From Lomentospora prolificans (Eukaryota; Ascomycota; Sordariomycetes; Microascales; Microascaceae): DNA of 64,000 nucleotides. Positions within the stretch are counted from its first letter, which is position 1; every line of letters starts with the position of its first letter. The DNA is taken from the NCBI GenBank assembly GCA_029532625.1, contig JARFXM010000002.1, forward strand, positions 1,154,402 through 1,218,401, written 5' to 3'. A program made the position numbers and the translations under genes. Under the pieces are notes generated by a model. The model ran no database searches. It saw only the letters and a program-made list of their open reading frames with translations, and was not told the origin of the DNA. Shown here piece by piece: positions 45,605 through 57,351 of the stretch.

Positions 45605-46400
45605 ATGAATCCCTTTTCTGCAATAGGGCTGGCTGGCAACATGGTACAGTTCGTCGATTTTGGGTGTAAGCTCTTCTCACAGACGCGAGAGATCTACTCC
45701 TCCGCCACGAGCGCTTCAGCGCAGATTGGCGATGAGGACGCTATCACACGAGTGCTCTACGACTTGTCGATGCGACTCGGTCCCAACGGCCTCGACCGAT
45801 ACGATCCAGCGAACCTATGTATTCGACTCGTCCATGGACGAACTAGCCTAGCTCGCAGCAGGCTGTCGCGAGACGGCGCTGAAGCTAATGAGTCCGGTCA
45901 AGGCGAGACTCCTGTCGCAGCCGCACGGTTCGAGGTGAAGTAGTTTCTTCACTGCGTTGATGACGGTGACCAAATCGGACTAGATAATAACGCGTCTGAA
46001 GGGCCAGTTGGAAGACCACCGAAATAAGATTGCACTATGGTTGGAGGTTCTGCAAAGGGGAGAGAGCATGAGCGTGCTGAGAACTTTTAGCAGCTTCCGT
46101 GATCAAGAGAGGAAATCAGCAAGCAATAGTCAGCCATCCTTTGGAGGGTCGACGCTTTACAAGACGCAAATACAGGTCACCAGGCACATCCGACGGATAA
46201 TAATTAGCATCCACTGTGTTCGCCAAGAGATCCTCGTCGCCATCGGGCACTTGCGCGACGAGCTCTTCCGACAGCACTTCTGTATGATCATCGCTCGTCA
46301 GACAGAGGCAACGGACGACGATGCGTTCTTCCGCAACATAGCGCAGCAGGCGCGCCCATGGACGTCAATCCGCACGTCGCAACGTTATCGGCAGATATAA
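45605..46400 (+). pseudogene. NLR/STAND-type N-terminal domain, decayed
   Basis: The ATG at 45605 starts MNPFSAIGLAGNMVQFVDFG, the signature opening of a helical N-terminal domain found on many fungal NACHT/NB-ARC and ankyrin proteins. Helix KLFSQTREIYSSATSAS and a DLSMRLGPNGL block follow. The frame closes at 45941, and a second open frame (46008-46400) carries a charged helical segment that fits the rest of the domain (HRNKIALWLEVL, then ILVAIGHLRDEL). No P-loop or NACHT domain follows in the next 1 kb. It is a truncated, frameshifted relic of an incompatibility/immune-type gene. Confidence 0.6.
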
Positions 46401-47070
46401 CCCTCTATTCAGCTCCCGCGTAGACTTTCTTCATCGGATTGCCACTTTCTTCGAAGGGGTGCCACGACTGAGATTTCAAGGATTGGCTGGAGTCGATGTC
46501 TACGCATGCTTCCAAGTTCGACCACCCCTTCATAGGCGCTTCCCAGCCTTGCCGAATCGCTTTTGACCCTTACTGTGTCATGGCTGTAACGAGCCTCGCT
46601 GAGCTCAAGTCAGCTTTGATTGAATATGGATCCTTATGAGATCCTCGCAGGGGGCCATCCTAGAGATCATGAACAACATTTCTTTTGCAGCTCTGCAATA
46701 TGAGAAGGAGAGGGGCTAACCACTGTTAGCAGAGCTCGACGATCTTAACTGCTCTATTAGGAAATATCCTGTAGATCACCTAACACAGCAGCCAATTAAT
46801 CAATATCTGTGGGCGAACTAGGGATCCACTGATTTCGTCTCCCACACCTTGAGGTGGAATATGTAGCTCTATATTAAGCAGTGGATGGAGAGCAAAATGT
46901 CTATTTAGAGTTTTAAGGAGAGACTCCTATAAGATGTGTAATGAGGTCGTTTTGAATAGAATGGAGAGAAGTTGCTAGATCCTTGTCTGGAGATGATCAA
47001 GATTGCTGAAAGAATGGACACTCTTAGGATAGAGTTGAAGTGCTGTAAAGAGGTGGCTCAGCTAGATAAA
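46401..47070. other. AT-rich DNA, nothing recognised
   Basis: Decayed sequence between the NLR-like relic and the tandem duplication. A short frame with MIKIAERMDTLRIELK runs into the duplication and may be the end of the relic. Confidence 0.4.
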
Positions 47071-47840
47071 GTAAAAGGATTATGTGACCTGTCACAGCAA
47101 AGTCAACTTTAGGGTAATTAATTATAGTAGTGCAAAATATACTATGAGGTTGTGTGGAATGTAATGCTTTATTTTACTTATCTCAAGCCGAAAATGAGTT
47201 ACTTAGCCTACCTGCTGCTTAACCCTTAGCTACTTATAGAGCCCTGCCCTAGAAATGATACTTGAGATAGAAAATCAAGAAGGTCCTTAAACTAAAACTA
47301 AGAATAGCTATTAATACCCTTTGAGCTTGGATTGCTATTCTCTCTAGCTGTCCTGGGTATATCACCTATGTTGTTATTATCTTCGGCGTCCTTTTTGGAT
47401 TGGTTTCCTCTGGCTGGTCCACATTAGACTTGATATTTAAACCTCTAGTGGGAAAGTAAAAGGATTATGTGACCTGTCACAGCAAAGTCAACTTTGGGGT
47501 GATTAATTATAGTAGTGCAAAATATGCTGTGAGGTTATATAGAATGTAATACTTTATTTTACTTGTCTCAAGCTGAAAATAAGTTACTTAGCCTACCTGC
47601 TGCTTAACCCTTAACTACTTATAGAGCCCTGCCCTAGAAACGACGCTTGAGATGGAAAATCAAGAAGGTCCTTAAACTAAAACTAAGAATGGCTATTAAT
47701 GCCCTTCGAGCTTGGATTGCTATTCTCTCTAGCTGTCCTGGGTGTATCACCTATGTTGTTATTGTCTTCGGCGTCCTTTTTGGATTGGTTTCCTCTGGCT
47801 GGTCCACATTAGACTTGATATTTAAACCTCTGGTGGGAAA
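47071..47840. repeat. Direct tandem duplication, 2 x 385 bp
   Basis: Copy 1 (47071-47455) and copy 2 (47456-47840) start at the same phrase GTAAAAGGATTATGTGACC and end at GGGAAA. They have the same length and differ almost only by A/G and C/T changes in both directions. Copy 2 leaves an open frame (47647-47877) with a basic helix and a hydrophobic segment (YVVIVFGVLFGLVSSGW). The corresponding frame in copy 1 is broken. The short membrane frame is not recognised. Confidence 0.9.
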
Positions 47841-49380
47841 GATGGGCCTGTATTGTAAAGATCTCTGGCTATGTTGATGTTGGTAAGAGATACAAAGGGT
47901 TATGGGTTGATTAATAAAACAGTTGATGAAGCTATTAAACACAATACATGATTATACATGCTAACACTATACTATTATTAGATTTATAGTATAAAAGAGC
48001 TATGATATTATTTGACTCAACTATCTAAGAATATAGAATATAATTTGAGGTAAAGACTATACTTATAGGCATTGGCTATCCATAACTTACCCTTCTCTCT
48101 AGTGATTGTCCTAAAAATGTTGCCTAGGTGCTGTGTAACTATATGACTTCACCTGATGAATTGTGAAGTTTCGAAAGTGCTAGTGATTCAAAGTGATTTT
48201 GTTCCTTGTGCTGAGCTTTTAATGTTTTGCTGTGCTACATGTTATATCACCTAGCCTCGTACAAGATGGCCCGACCCGTCAATCGAGAGCGGTACTTGAT
48301 TTCGGCCCACCTTGTTTATTAATTGGTCTAACACTCCTACTCCTATGTATGCTATAAAACATGCCTAGGTGCATGCTCATGTCCAAATCTTGAACGACCT
48401 CGAATTGGTTCCCTGTGTTACTAGGACGTTAAGTAGCGGAAACGCTGTGATCAATAAAGACTGGGAATCCATCTTGTAGGTTTCGGCCACGCCATAACAA
48501 CCTGTCGAAGCGGCTTGGTTGAGCACCAGCCTTAACTTCATACTGCTACCAAGTAGGTAGCTATCGGCTGCACCATCTCTTTTTAGTAGATCAAATGTTT
48601 CTAAAGGTTAGTTTAGTTCATCTAGGATTGTTAAATATAGTTCATCCCAAGGATGGCCAATAACTTCGAGGCATTGGATATATGTTGCTGGCATTAACGT
48701 CATAAGGACATAATGTGGATTGGTCTAGTAGCTAAACTATGGAGCTATAGACTTATTATAATAGTTCCTGGAATGAGGACGTCCGTACTCTAAAATCGCG
48801 TTTTATTCCAAATGCCTTTGGAGCTAAAAGTGCCTGACTTTGAGAATCGCTCGGGGCTAATAGCCTGACATGGTGAGGATTAACGCCTGAATTACGAGGG
48901 TGGCTGTGACTTTGCTACTGTACATCCCTTGTCTTGCTTTACTTGGAGTGTTGATGTCCTCCTTTTGGATATTTCTAGTTGAAGTCCTGTGTAGAAACTC
49001 AATTCCGCCCCATAGTTGCTAGTACCCAGGAAATTGGGCGTGTGTGGGGAAAGAGAAGGCAAGATCTGGTGGAGAATCTGTATCAGATCCTCTCCAGAAG
49101 GGTTGCAGGGTTTCATAGGATGATAATTCGAAATTCCCTATTTTGGCAATGACGCAACTGTCCTGTAAAGCTTGCGATTCCATGAACCGAAGACCAGAGA
49201 TAAATATCGCCATCGACTCCCTTCCCTATTTGGTGCCTCGTCACTTTACTATTCCAGCTTTTCATATCTCCTTCATTTCATCTATCGCCTTTTCTGCTAC
49301 TTCTACTTCATCTACTTCTTCTTCCTCTGTCTCTCTTTCTCTTCACTCATAACACCTGTTACTTGTCTTGCAGATTCGCA
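47841..49380. other. 1.5 kb AT-rich intergenic, nothing recognised
   Basis: No family features are seen. The right end (49250-49350) is a CT-rich leader with repeated TTCATCTAC/TTCTTCT phrases just before the next start codon. Confidence 0.45.
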
Positions 49381-50479
49381 ATGCATCTCCTTTATTTTTC
49401 TACAGTAGCCTTCCTTGTATCAGCTGGTCTGATCAAAGCTGCGACGTTGAACTATTTCCGAGGAGACAGCCTCGGCGCCCATCTATTTACGCGGCAGGTC
49501 CAGCAGACATGCTTAGACGAAAACTTAATTCAAAGTGCCAGTGCCCTCACGGGCCAAGAGCCCGGTACTCAGGGGATCAAACCAGGCCAGGCTGAGTCCG
49601 CCACGTATGTACCCTCGCCTTTCCTTTCTTGGTGCATCGTCGGTAAATCTGGATTTAAGCTAATGATCGATTCAATGGGTTGCGTGCTCTAGTGACGAGA
49701 ACAACTTTATCAATTTTTGCCGAGACCAAGAGATTACCAACGGCAGGCAAATTACGACAGGGTCATGCAATGGCATCCCTATGGGTAGAATCCCCGCAGT
49801 CTCTAATATGATCTCTGCAATGATTACCAACCCTAAGTCGGGGAGCCAGATTCCCGCCGACACCACATTCGATATTTCCGTCCAGACAGCCCACCTCAAT
49901 GCGGGCAATTTTGTCAACCCAACCACCAATTACTACACGGCACCGCAGGACCTTGATGGGAACGGGGATATCATTGGCCACTGCCACGTCACAGTCCAGG
50001 ACATCGACACGCTAGACTCAAACACTCCGCCGGACCCGAGGAAGTTTGCGTTTTTCAAGGGAATTGATGATGGTGGGGACGGCCAGGGCCTCTTGCGAGC
50101 CGTGGTTGAAGGCGGGCTTCCTCCCGGCGTATATCGTGTCTGCACCATGATTGCGGCTCAGAACCACCAGCCAGTCGCCATGCCCGTGGCCCAGCGCGGA
50201 GCTCAGGACGATTGTAACAAGTTTGAGGTAGTGGCCGCAACAGGATCCGGTCCGTCAACCTCTCCAAACCAGAAAAACGGCGACATGACCCAGAACCAGG
50301 ATGAAGAAGGGTTTGTGGTGGCTGAGGATGGGATAAATGACAATCAGAATGGAAACAATAACACAAGTGACAGCCAACAGGTAAATGCCGCACAGCAAGG
50401 GGATGGAGGCCAGGGAGGAGGACAAGGGTTTCAAGGAGGAAGGGGAGGTCAGAGAGGGCAGGGAGACCAGGAGGAGTAA
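49381..50479 (+). CDS. Secreted protein of the gEgh16/MAS-like fungal family
   Basis: Two exons, 49381-49604 and 49693-50479 (intron 49605-49692, GTATGT...TAG), encode 336 aa. There is a signal peptide (MHLLYFSTVAFLVSAGLIKA), then a Gln/Gly-rich pro-like region. The conserved core has NFINFC, TGSCNGIPMGRIP, MITNPKSGSQI, TFDISVQTAHLNAGNF, NYYTAPQDL, IIGHCHVTVQDI, FAFFKGIDD, GLPPGVYRVCTM, NHQPVAMPVAQRGAQDDC. Family members are abundant secreted proteins linked in several plant and insect pathogens to appressoria or early infection (family knowledge). The C-terminal tail is low complexity: Asn/Gln-rich, then Gly/Gln/Arg repeats (GGQGGGQGFQGGRGG) ending acidic. The tail is longer than the core needs and is probably disordered. 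Intact and probably expressed; the exact role is unknown. Confidence 0.88.
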
Positions 50480-51320
50480 CTCTGCCATAGCATTGTTAAG
50501 ATAAACCGCTTTTAGGAGCTTTAGCCACTGGAATCCAGTATACCCTCCGCGACAAGATCAGCTTTACATGGCAATCCTAGGTCCGAGATCCTGTGGGACT
50601 GCTTGTATTAATACAACGGTTTGCCTGGTGCAATAAATACCCTTTGAGGGTCAATTCTATAGTGACTTGGTCCCGGTTACCTCTGTATAATCTGCCATGG
50701 AATTTATGTAGAACCGGAAGGACTTACAAAAGGGCAACAATTTGGTTGGTTAGTGTTGGAGGTAATGGAGGTAAGGTGGAGGGAGACGTATGAAGTTAAG
50801 ATGGCATGGCATCGGTACTTGGTACCTTCGTACTATTACTCACAATAACAAGTCGTTTCAAGACTTGTGTGGAGATCAGGAGGGATTGTGGAATCGAGAC
50901 TTCCGAATTTAGTCTAGCTTCCGCTGGCTCGTGCGCTGGTGGAATCCGACGATCCGGATTGGGATCATCTGGAATCTGTGCTTCCTAATCTGGTAATCGC
51001 TCAGGCCCTGTATTCCCTGTGGCCATCCTTTTTCTCTGGTTCAGAGTGGTATTCTGCGACCTCGCTGTTTTAAGCCGCTGTTCCCCTGCCTCGCCCCACC
51101 TTGGCATTCTCGAAGTAACCGAAAGCCAGAGTCGAGGAGATGAACAATCGAAAGCTTATATATTCCAACAATAAGATGTGGTGAGTCGACAGAAGATTTC
51201 CCCAACGTGCTCTCTCATGGCCTCTCCTTTCAGCTTTTCTTTTTGTTTCCTTTTAAATTCATCTAGTTTCAGTTCCAAGGCTAACTGGTACTTTCGCCTC
51301 CCTTTCCATCCTCGTTCGAC
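50480..51320. other. Intergenic, promoter of the next gene
   Basis: CT-rich DNA (about 51225-51320) immediately before the next start is typical of a fungal core promoter. No other feature is seen. Confidence 0.5.
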
Positions 51321-52639
51321 ATGCATTCTCTAATACAGCTCATTTCTCCCATCGGCTTGTTGCTACACTGCCTGGTGCAAGGCACGGCCAGCCACCCGCT
51401 CCAATGCCACTCTGCAGGCCGCAACTCGGTGGCAAAGGCGATCTATTTCCTGACCAATGACGAGGTCAACGCGGTTGTCGCGCTCCCTATTAGCGACGAC
51501 GGCACGCTCTCTCCTGGAGCCGTGACCGCCACAGGTGGTGTTGGATCCGTTGCTCTTAATGCCGATAACCAGCCCGCCACTCCGGATGCCCTGGTCGGCC
51601 AGTCAGCCCTAACCGTTGCAGGTAATGTATGCGGACTGGCTCATCTCTTTTTACTACACAGCAACTTTCGAGCATGGTAGACGACCTTGCTAACATATAC
51701 TTTTAGCACATATTTGCAGTCAACGCCGGCTCCAATACTCTGAGCATGCTAGCCATCTCACCCTGGGACCCCACTCAACTCACCCTCGTCGGCGAACCGG
51801 CAATGATCCCTGGGGAATTCCCTAATACAGTCGCCGTCTCAACCAGAAACAGGCTCGTATGTGTAGGCACTACCGGGAGTCTGGCGGGCATCTCATGCAG
51901 CCCGTTCACAGAGCAGGGTCTCTGTGGCATGGATGGGCTTCGGCCTTTTGACCTCGGCCAGACAACGCCGCCTGTGGGGCCTACAAACACTGTATCGCAG
52001 ACTTTCTTCTCAGAGGACGAATCTCTGCTTTTCACCACCGTCAAAGGCGATCCTGCGACGAACAAGACAGGATTCCTATCGGTGTTTCCTGTGGAGCGGA
52101 CTCGCGTAAACGGGAGGACTGCTAGGACACTCGCTCAAACTGACACGCGGAGTGTCCCAGACGGGACTGCGGTTCTATTCGGCTCGCAAGTGATCCCCGG
52201 AACTAATGCAAATATCTTCGTGACAGACGCTGCCTTCGGTGCCGCTCTACTCTCCGTCGATCCGACAAGCCTTGAAGCGACCACCATCGCAACTGGGAAT
52301 GTTGAAGGACAGGTCGCCACGTGCTGGGCGACAATCTCCGCGGCCACAGGCTCGGCATTTGTGACCGACGTTGGGGTTAATCGCATAGTCGAGGTGAGCC
52401 TTTCCGACTCAACTGTCATCTCTGAACTAGATCTGTCTGAGACTGGTGATCCCGGGCTTATCGACCTGCGAGCTGGTGGTAATTTCATCTATGCTTTGTC
52501 CCCTGGCAATGGGACCACCGAGGCCGGTATTGCTGTCGTTGACGTGTCGCGTGGAAGTGGGTCCGCCACCCTGGTCCAGCGATTCGACGTGTCTGACGTC
52601 GCGGGCAAGAATGCACAAGGGATGGCGGTTCTCGAGTAG
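51321..52639 (+). CDS. Secreted beta-propeller protein (lactonase/carboxymuconate-cyclase-like)
   Basis: Two exons, 51321-51626 and 51707-52639 (intron 51627-51706, GTATGC...TAG, CTAAC branch), encode 412 aa. A signal peptide covers about residues 1-23. The body consists of repeated blade-like strands: AIYFLTNDEVNAVVALPIS, HIFAVNAGSNTLSMLAIS, NTVAVSTRNRLVCVG, FFSEDESLLFTTVKG, IFVTDAAFGAALLSVD, SAFVTDVGVNRIVEVSLS, FIYALSPGNGT. This is the pattern of seven-bladed 3-carboxymuconate-cyclase/6-phosphogluconolactonase-like secreted proteins. Four Cys in the middle (CVG, SCS, GLCG) could form disulfides. No catalytic assignment is possible from sequence alone. It lies in the same orientation as the gEgh16-like gene. 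The frame is intact. Confidence 0.82.
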
Positions 52640-53880
52640 AGAGGAGGGAAGCCATGTCTTCAGAGAAGATTTATATCTCTACATGTCTTAAGAGGTAGTA
52701 ATATTACGACTTTCCCTCATCGCATTGCTGAATATTCACCAGGATCTGGCCTAGTCCTGTACCAGTTTGAACGTATTATTATGACAAGCTCGGGTATTCA
52801 ATTTTTGTATCCTGTACTAGAGCCCTCTCGTTACGGGAATAGTTGACGCCAGAATCCGCGCTGAGATGGTTCTTGCTGGCTAACGGAATCCCCATTCCCA
52901 GCTTCGGCTTCAAAAGCTCTCATTAAGTTCCTCGGACAGAGAATCTCATGACCGTGGATAGCACTGACGATTCCTTGATTCTTCTACTTTGTCTATCACC
53001 TCCAGCTTTGGTGGCTAGCACCTTTATGATTCCTGCCATCGTGTGGTGGAGTGGAGCCACCGCAAGTCACCGACAGGAGACATAGAACGCAGTCTGGACG
53101 CACGTATCTCCTAATCAGCCCACGAATCTTCTCTAGAGAAGATATTGAAAGGTCAGCCTTGGCGAGACTGCAATTTTTCTGGAGCCGTTCATTCCGTATT
53201 TGGAGCGTATAGTCCTTAAAAAGTTGTAGTAAATGGAACTTTGACCTGAAAAGTAGTGTTTAGCCAGCTAGGGATGCGTTGGGGGTGGCCTAGCACCTCT
53301 CTCACATCATGGATCTCGGCTTATACTATGCGCCAGCGACCGTCTTCGATGCCGATTGCACACTCTTGCAGACTGTAGGGAAATCATTTAACTGTCTAAA
53401 CTGGATTATGAAAATTGCAATCTAGTATTATCCCGACTACCGACAATAACAAAAAAGGGAAGAAGCGCTCTCAGAAAAGGAATCCAACCTGAGAACAAAT
53501 TTTGGTAGATACGGGTGGTCCCGAGTATTGATGCTATCGGGAATAACAGGCCTAATATACTCCCTCACTTGCCCCTTTCCCTCATTTCCAGGACTAATAT
53601 ATAAGGGCCGGGGTTGTTGACAAGGCGCTCTTCCGTCCCTAAGGGCGTGTTCTAATAGTGCTAAAGGTGTAGTGCCACCAGCTTTACACTTGCAGAGGGT
53701 TAATGATATCATGGCCATTCGCGCCTGGTATTCTCCGTCGCCTATGCTTCCGGAACAGCACCTAGAGGGCATCATCTAAGAAGTCCATCAGTACTTTCAA
53801 GAAATTGATACGCTAAAAATGGGGTTCTTTTGTCCCTTGGCCTAGTCCCTATTAACCCATGCCCTGCTCGTGCCTGACCC
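52640..53880. other. Intergenic, nothing recognised
   Basis: A minus-strand frame of 112 aa (53775-53437) has no family features. Confidence 0.4.
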
Positions 53881-54594
53881 TTACTCGACGCCGCCCTCAT
53901 TCTCCGACTCCGATTCTGTCGGGTGCGGCCAATATTCCTGCGTCGGCCCGTCCCGATGCGCCGTCTCGCCCGGATAAAATTCGTCCTTCCAGAATTTCCG
54001 CCCCGCTGCCGTGATATGCAGGGGAATCGCGCTTTTTGCCCCGTATGCGGAGCGGTATTGGCCAGTCGTATGGTCCTTCCGGCCCGGTTGCACCTTGTAG
54101 TACAAGGATCTCCCGGTGCGCGGGTACAGCGCGTTGACCTTTACTTCTATAGTCGGGAAGAAGCGGTGCGTGTCGTCGCAGAGCGATTGAAGCACTTCTG
54201 CACAGCGGTTGCAATTGCCCCAGTTTGACACGACGTCGACGACGATCCTGAAGGGCTTCGGCCGCCGAAGAAAGACAACGTCGTTCACCAGGTTGACGAT
54301 GTACTGGCGCGCATCGGAACAGACGGATATCTCGGCATCTTTTCCCGACTCCTTTGACTCAGCGTGCGTGGGATAGTGGGCGTAGGCGGTTCGGGTCGTT
54401 GCATGGAGGCCGCTACGGCGCATCGACGTCTTGATGAGCTCGTACGTCGTCAAACTGCTCATGCTATCTATCGAATGGATATGAATGAGGCTGATGGCCC
54501 TGGCGTCGCCCTTGCGCGACTTGGACGCCGCCTCGTGTGCACGGTCGAGTTCGGCAAATGCTTCAACCCTGGCATCGCTGTAAGGGCTGGGCAT
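53881..54594 (-). CDS. Orphan GC-rich ORF, 237 aa, unrecognised
   Basis: The ATG at 54594 and a stop at 53881 bound a single open frame with coding-like composition, in contrast to the AT-rich decayed DNA that starts a few bases to its right. No signal peptide or membrane segment is seen. The N-terminal 40 residues are helical and charged. The middle has a C-x2-C pair (NCNRC) near a VVDVVSNWGN strand. The C-terminus is acidic and Glu/Ser-rich (PTESESENEGG). I do not recognise a family. Possibilities are a lineage-specific subtelomeric gene or the remnant of a mobile element. Nothing in the context fixes a function. Confidence 0.5.
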   Translation of the reverse strand: MPSPYSDARVEAFAELDRAHEAASKSRKGDARAISLIHIHSIDSMSSLTTYELIKTSMRRSGLHATTRTAYAHYPTHAESKESGKDAEISVCSDARQYIVNLVNDVVFLRRPKPFRIVVDVVSNWGNCNRCAEVLQSLCDDTHRFFPTIEVKVNALYPRTGRSLYYKVQPGRKDHTTGQYRSAYGAKSAIPLHITAAGRKFWKDEFYPGETAHRDGPTQEYWPHPTESESENEGGVE

Positions 54595-55818
54595 TGTTGT
54601 TTACTGATAGGGTATAAATGTTTTACTACTATTAGCCTAATAGGTAGGGGTTTATAACGCTTCGAAAAAGAGGAATCTTATATTGATATATAAAACCACA
54701 GGTAAGGAAAGTAGGGTTTCAAGGGTGTAAGGAGTAGAAAAGTGAGGCTATCATATAGATATCTATCTATAATTGGAAAGATGTCCTTATCTTACTAAAT
54801 ATAATTATCTAGCTATAATAGAAAATAAACTAACTTCTACTATATTGTATTAATGCCTGGCGGGTTTCTGCGAGTTACTTGCGCCCTATCTTAGGCCTAT
54901 AATAAATACCCTATATTTCCTCTTAGTAATAGTAGTAGTATTAGGTAGTAGAAGGGGGATTATACCTATTATAGCCTATAGTAGTAATAGGTATACTATA
55001 AGTTACCTAGATTAATACTTAATAGAGATATAGCCTACTATTATATTACTAGGCTATTAAATAGTGAGGCTTAAACTACTATTAGTTCCCTTAGACTTAA
55101 TGACACCTTAGCCTATATTACTTAAGTACTTTATTATTACCTAATAGTTATTTTAGAGGGATTATAATTCTAAGGTAGGTAAGACCTAAGTCTAGTAGCT
55201 AGACTTTTAGAGCCTTTAGCTAATATTTTCAATAGATAGATAAGTAGTAATTTATATTAATATATACAACCTTATTAATACTAAGCTTTCATAGCCTATT
55301 TAATCTATATACTCCTAGAACTACTTATTATAGCTCTAATACACTACTATACTAAAGAGTAGTTATTTCTAGAAGCCTACCTAGTAGTTAGGAGAAAGTT
55401 ACTAGACTTATATATCTTAGTAGAAGCCTATAAGTACTAGTTATTTAAGTAAGTATTAAGAGTAAGTACTTTCCTATTATTAATATAACTATTAGCTAGT
55501 AATATACTAAAATACCAGGGTTAGGGGTCTTAATACCCTAATAATCCTTATAATAGCTATTATTAGCTATATAGATTAGTAGATAATATATATAGTAGCT
55601 GCTTAGTTATTCTAGTCTCTTCTATTATCTTGGATAGTATAGGGGCTATTATTTTATACTAAATATACTATTATATAATACTAGTATAGAGATAGAACCA
55701 CCTATATATATCAGAGTACTACTAAGTATCTATTATATAAAATCATATTAATATACTAATATCTATCCTAAAGCTAAAGGTACTACTACCTAGAGCTTAT
55801 ATTACCCCCTTACCTATA
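54595..55818. repeat. AT-rich, RIP-like decayed DNA
   Basis: About 1.2 kb is dominated by TA, TAG and TTA words with almost no CpG, no ORF and endless TAGTA/CTATTA phrases. The composition equals that of the recognisable RIP-mutated element that follows, so it is probably another part of an old repeat. What it was cannot be read. Confidence 0.65.
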
Positions 55819-56724
55819 TATGATGTTCCAATACTTCTAATAGGGTTAGTTACCTTAAGGTTAGAATAGTTAGGCCTATTAGTAGATAAGTAAGGTAATT
55901 AGATAGTAATAATAAGGGTTTATAATATATATTCAAGTATAGTTTATAGAGTAACTTGAATTAATTACTATAGAACTAAAGAATAACTAGAATATATAAT
56001 AGTAATAACTATAACTTATATAGACCCTATCCTCTTTAGGACTATAGGCCCTAAAGGTATAGTCCCCTTATAAACTACCCTTACCTCTAATATAGTCCTT
56101 TATAGACTATATATACTCCTAGTATAGTCCCCTTATAGACTATTTATATTCTAAGTATAGTCCTCTACTAATTAGTCTAGGTTATACTACCTAATCCTAG
56201 TCTTTCTAGGTTATACTAGAGTTTACCCTTTTCTACTATACTTATCTACCTAGCCTATATAAGAGGCTAGATTAGCTTATAATATAATACCTCCTCTCCT
56301 TAGTCTTTATCCCTAAAGACCTTTTTATTTTTAATCCTTATTAGCCCTAACCTATTAGTCCTTCTAGGTTAGTCTAACTTCTCCCCTTTTCCTTCTTCTA
56401 CTATAATACTAATAGTATATTAAACTAGGTAGTGAAATACCCCTCTATATAATCCCTTAGAAAGAAATAAGAGAATAAAAAGCTTATAGAATATATTTCT
56501 TCCTTTAGTAATAACCTTAAAATACTATATACCTATTATTATTACTAGAAGAAGATATACTATATAGTACTAAATTCTTCTTAGTATTTAGCCTATACTA
56601 AGGGGAAGTATACTTATAATAGTTCCCTAGTAGCTTTATCTTATAGGTATTTATTCTCTTTTTCTTCTTTATAGTAGTCCTAACTTTTCTAGTATCTTAT
56701 AATATAGCTAAGACTAAAAAGGTA
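55819..56724 (-). mobile_element. RIP-mutated partial copy of the chromodomain retroelement (LTR plus 3' part)
   Basis: This aligns along its whole length with 56725-57660 with only small gaps. Nearly all differences are C-to-T or G-to-A on both strands (for example TGTGACG became TATGATG). The LTR part is 55819-56284 (466 bp versus 494 bp). The rest covers exon 1 and most of the intron of the antisense accessory gene. It ends where the younger element begins. Confidence 0.9.
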
Positions 56725-57218
56725 TGTGACGTTCCAACACTTCTAATAGGGTTAGTCGCCTTAAGGTTAGAACAGTCAGGCCTGTTAGTGGATAAGTGAG
56801 GCAGTCAGACAGTAACAATAAGGGTGCGTAATGCATATTCAAGTGTGGTTCATAGAGTGACTTGAATTGACTACTGCAGAACTAAAGAATAACTAGAATA
56901 CATGACGGTAACAACTGTGACTTATATAGACTTCTTCCTTCGTGGGACCGCAGATCCCCAGAGTGCGGTCCTCCCATGGACCGCACTTGCCCTTGGTGCA
57001 GTCCTTCCTAGACCGCACCTACTCCTGCTATAGTCCTTCTAGACCGCCTTTGTCCTGGATGCGGTCCTCTTCTGATTGGTCCAGAGGAGCCAGGTTTAAT
57101 TCTATTAGCTCAGGTTGCGCCGTCCAGTTCCTGGCCTTCCCGGGTTGCGCCAGGGTTTATCCTTTTCTGCCATGCTTGCCCGCCTGGCCTGCATAAGAGG
57201 TCATGTCAGCCCATGACA
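56725..57218 (-). repeat. 3' LTR (left end), 494 bp
   Basis: In plus orientation it begins TGTGACG and ends near ATGACA, with the short TG...CA termini expected of LTRs. The purine tract GGGAGGAGGC on the minus strand just inside (about 57230-57221) fits a polypurine tract. The inner boundary is inferred from these signals because the other LTR is truncated. Confidence 0.7.
56945..57068. promoter_or_regulatory. Four tandem 31-33 bp repeats in LTR U3 with CCG-N15-CGG half-sites
   Basis: CCG triplets lie at 56948, 56981, 57013 and 57044. Exactly 15 bases after each comes CGG (56966 and 57062), CAG (56999) or TAG (57031). The arms are GGACCGCA and TGCGGTCC, inverted complements. The period is 33, 32 and 31 bp. 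In the RIP copy the same repeats survive as AGTCC...TAGACTA. This is the kind of paired CGG site bound by Zn2Cys6 dimers (family knowledge). Which factor binds here is inference. Confidence 0.7.
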
Positions 57219-57351
57219 CGATGCCTCCTCCCTTTGGTCTTTGTCCCTAAAGACCTTGATTTTGTTTTTAATCCCTGTTAGCCCCGACCTGTTGGTCCTC
57301 CCTTGGTCAGTCCACTTCTCCTTCATTTTCTTCTGCCATAATGCTGACAGT

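Noticed and set aside
47647..47877. 76-codon frame in the tandem duplication as a gene
   Set aside because: Copy 1 has the same frame broken, there is no recognisable family, and it is AT-rich; kept only as part of the repeat.
57241..57351. N-terminal extension of the antisense accessory gene
   Set aside because: It would start at TTG; the ATG at 57352 is the first good start, and the upstream stretch is pyrimidine-rich leader.
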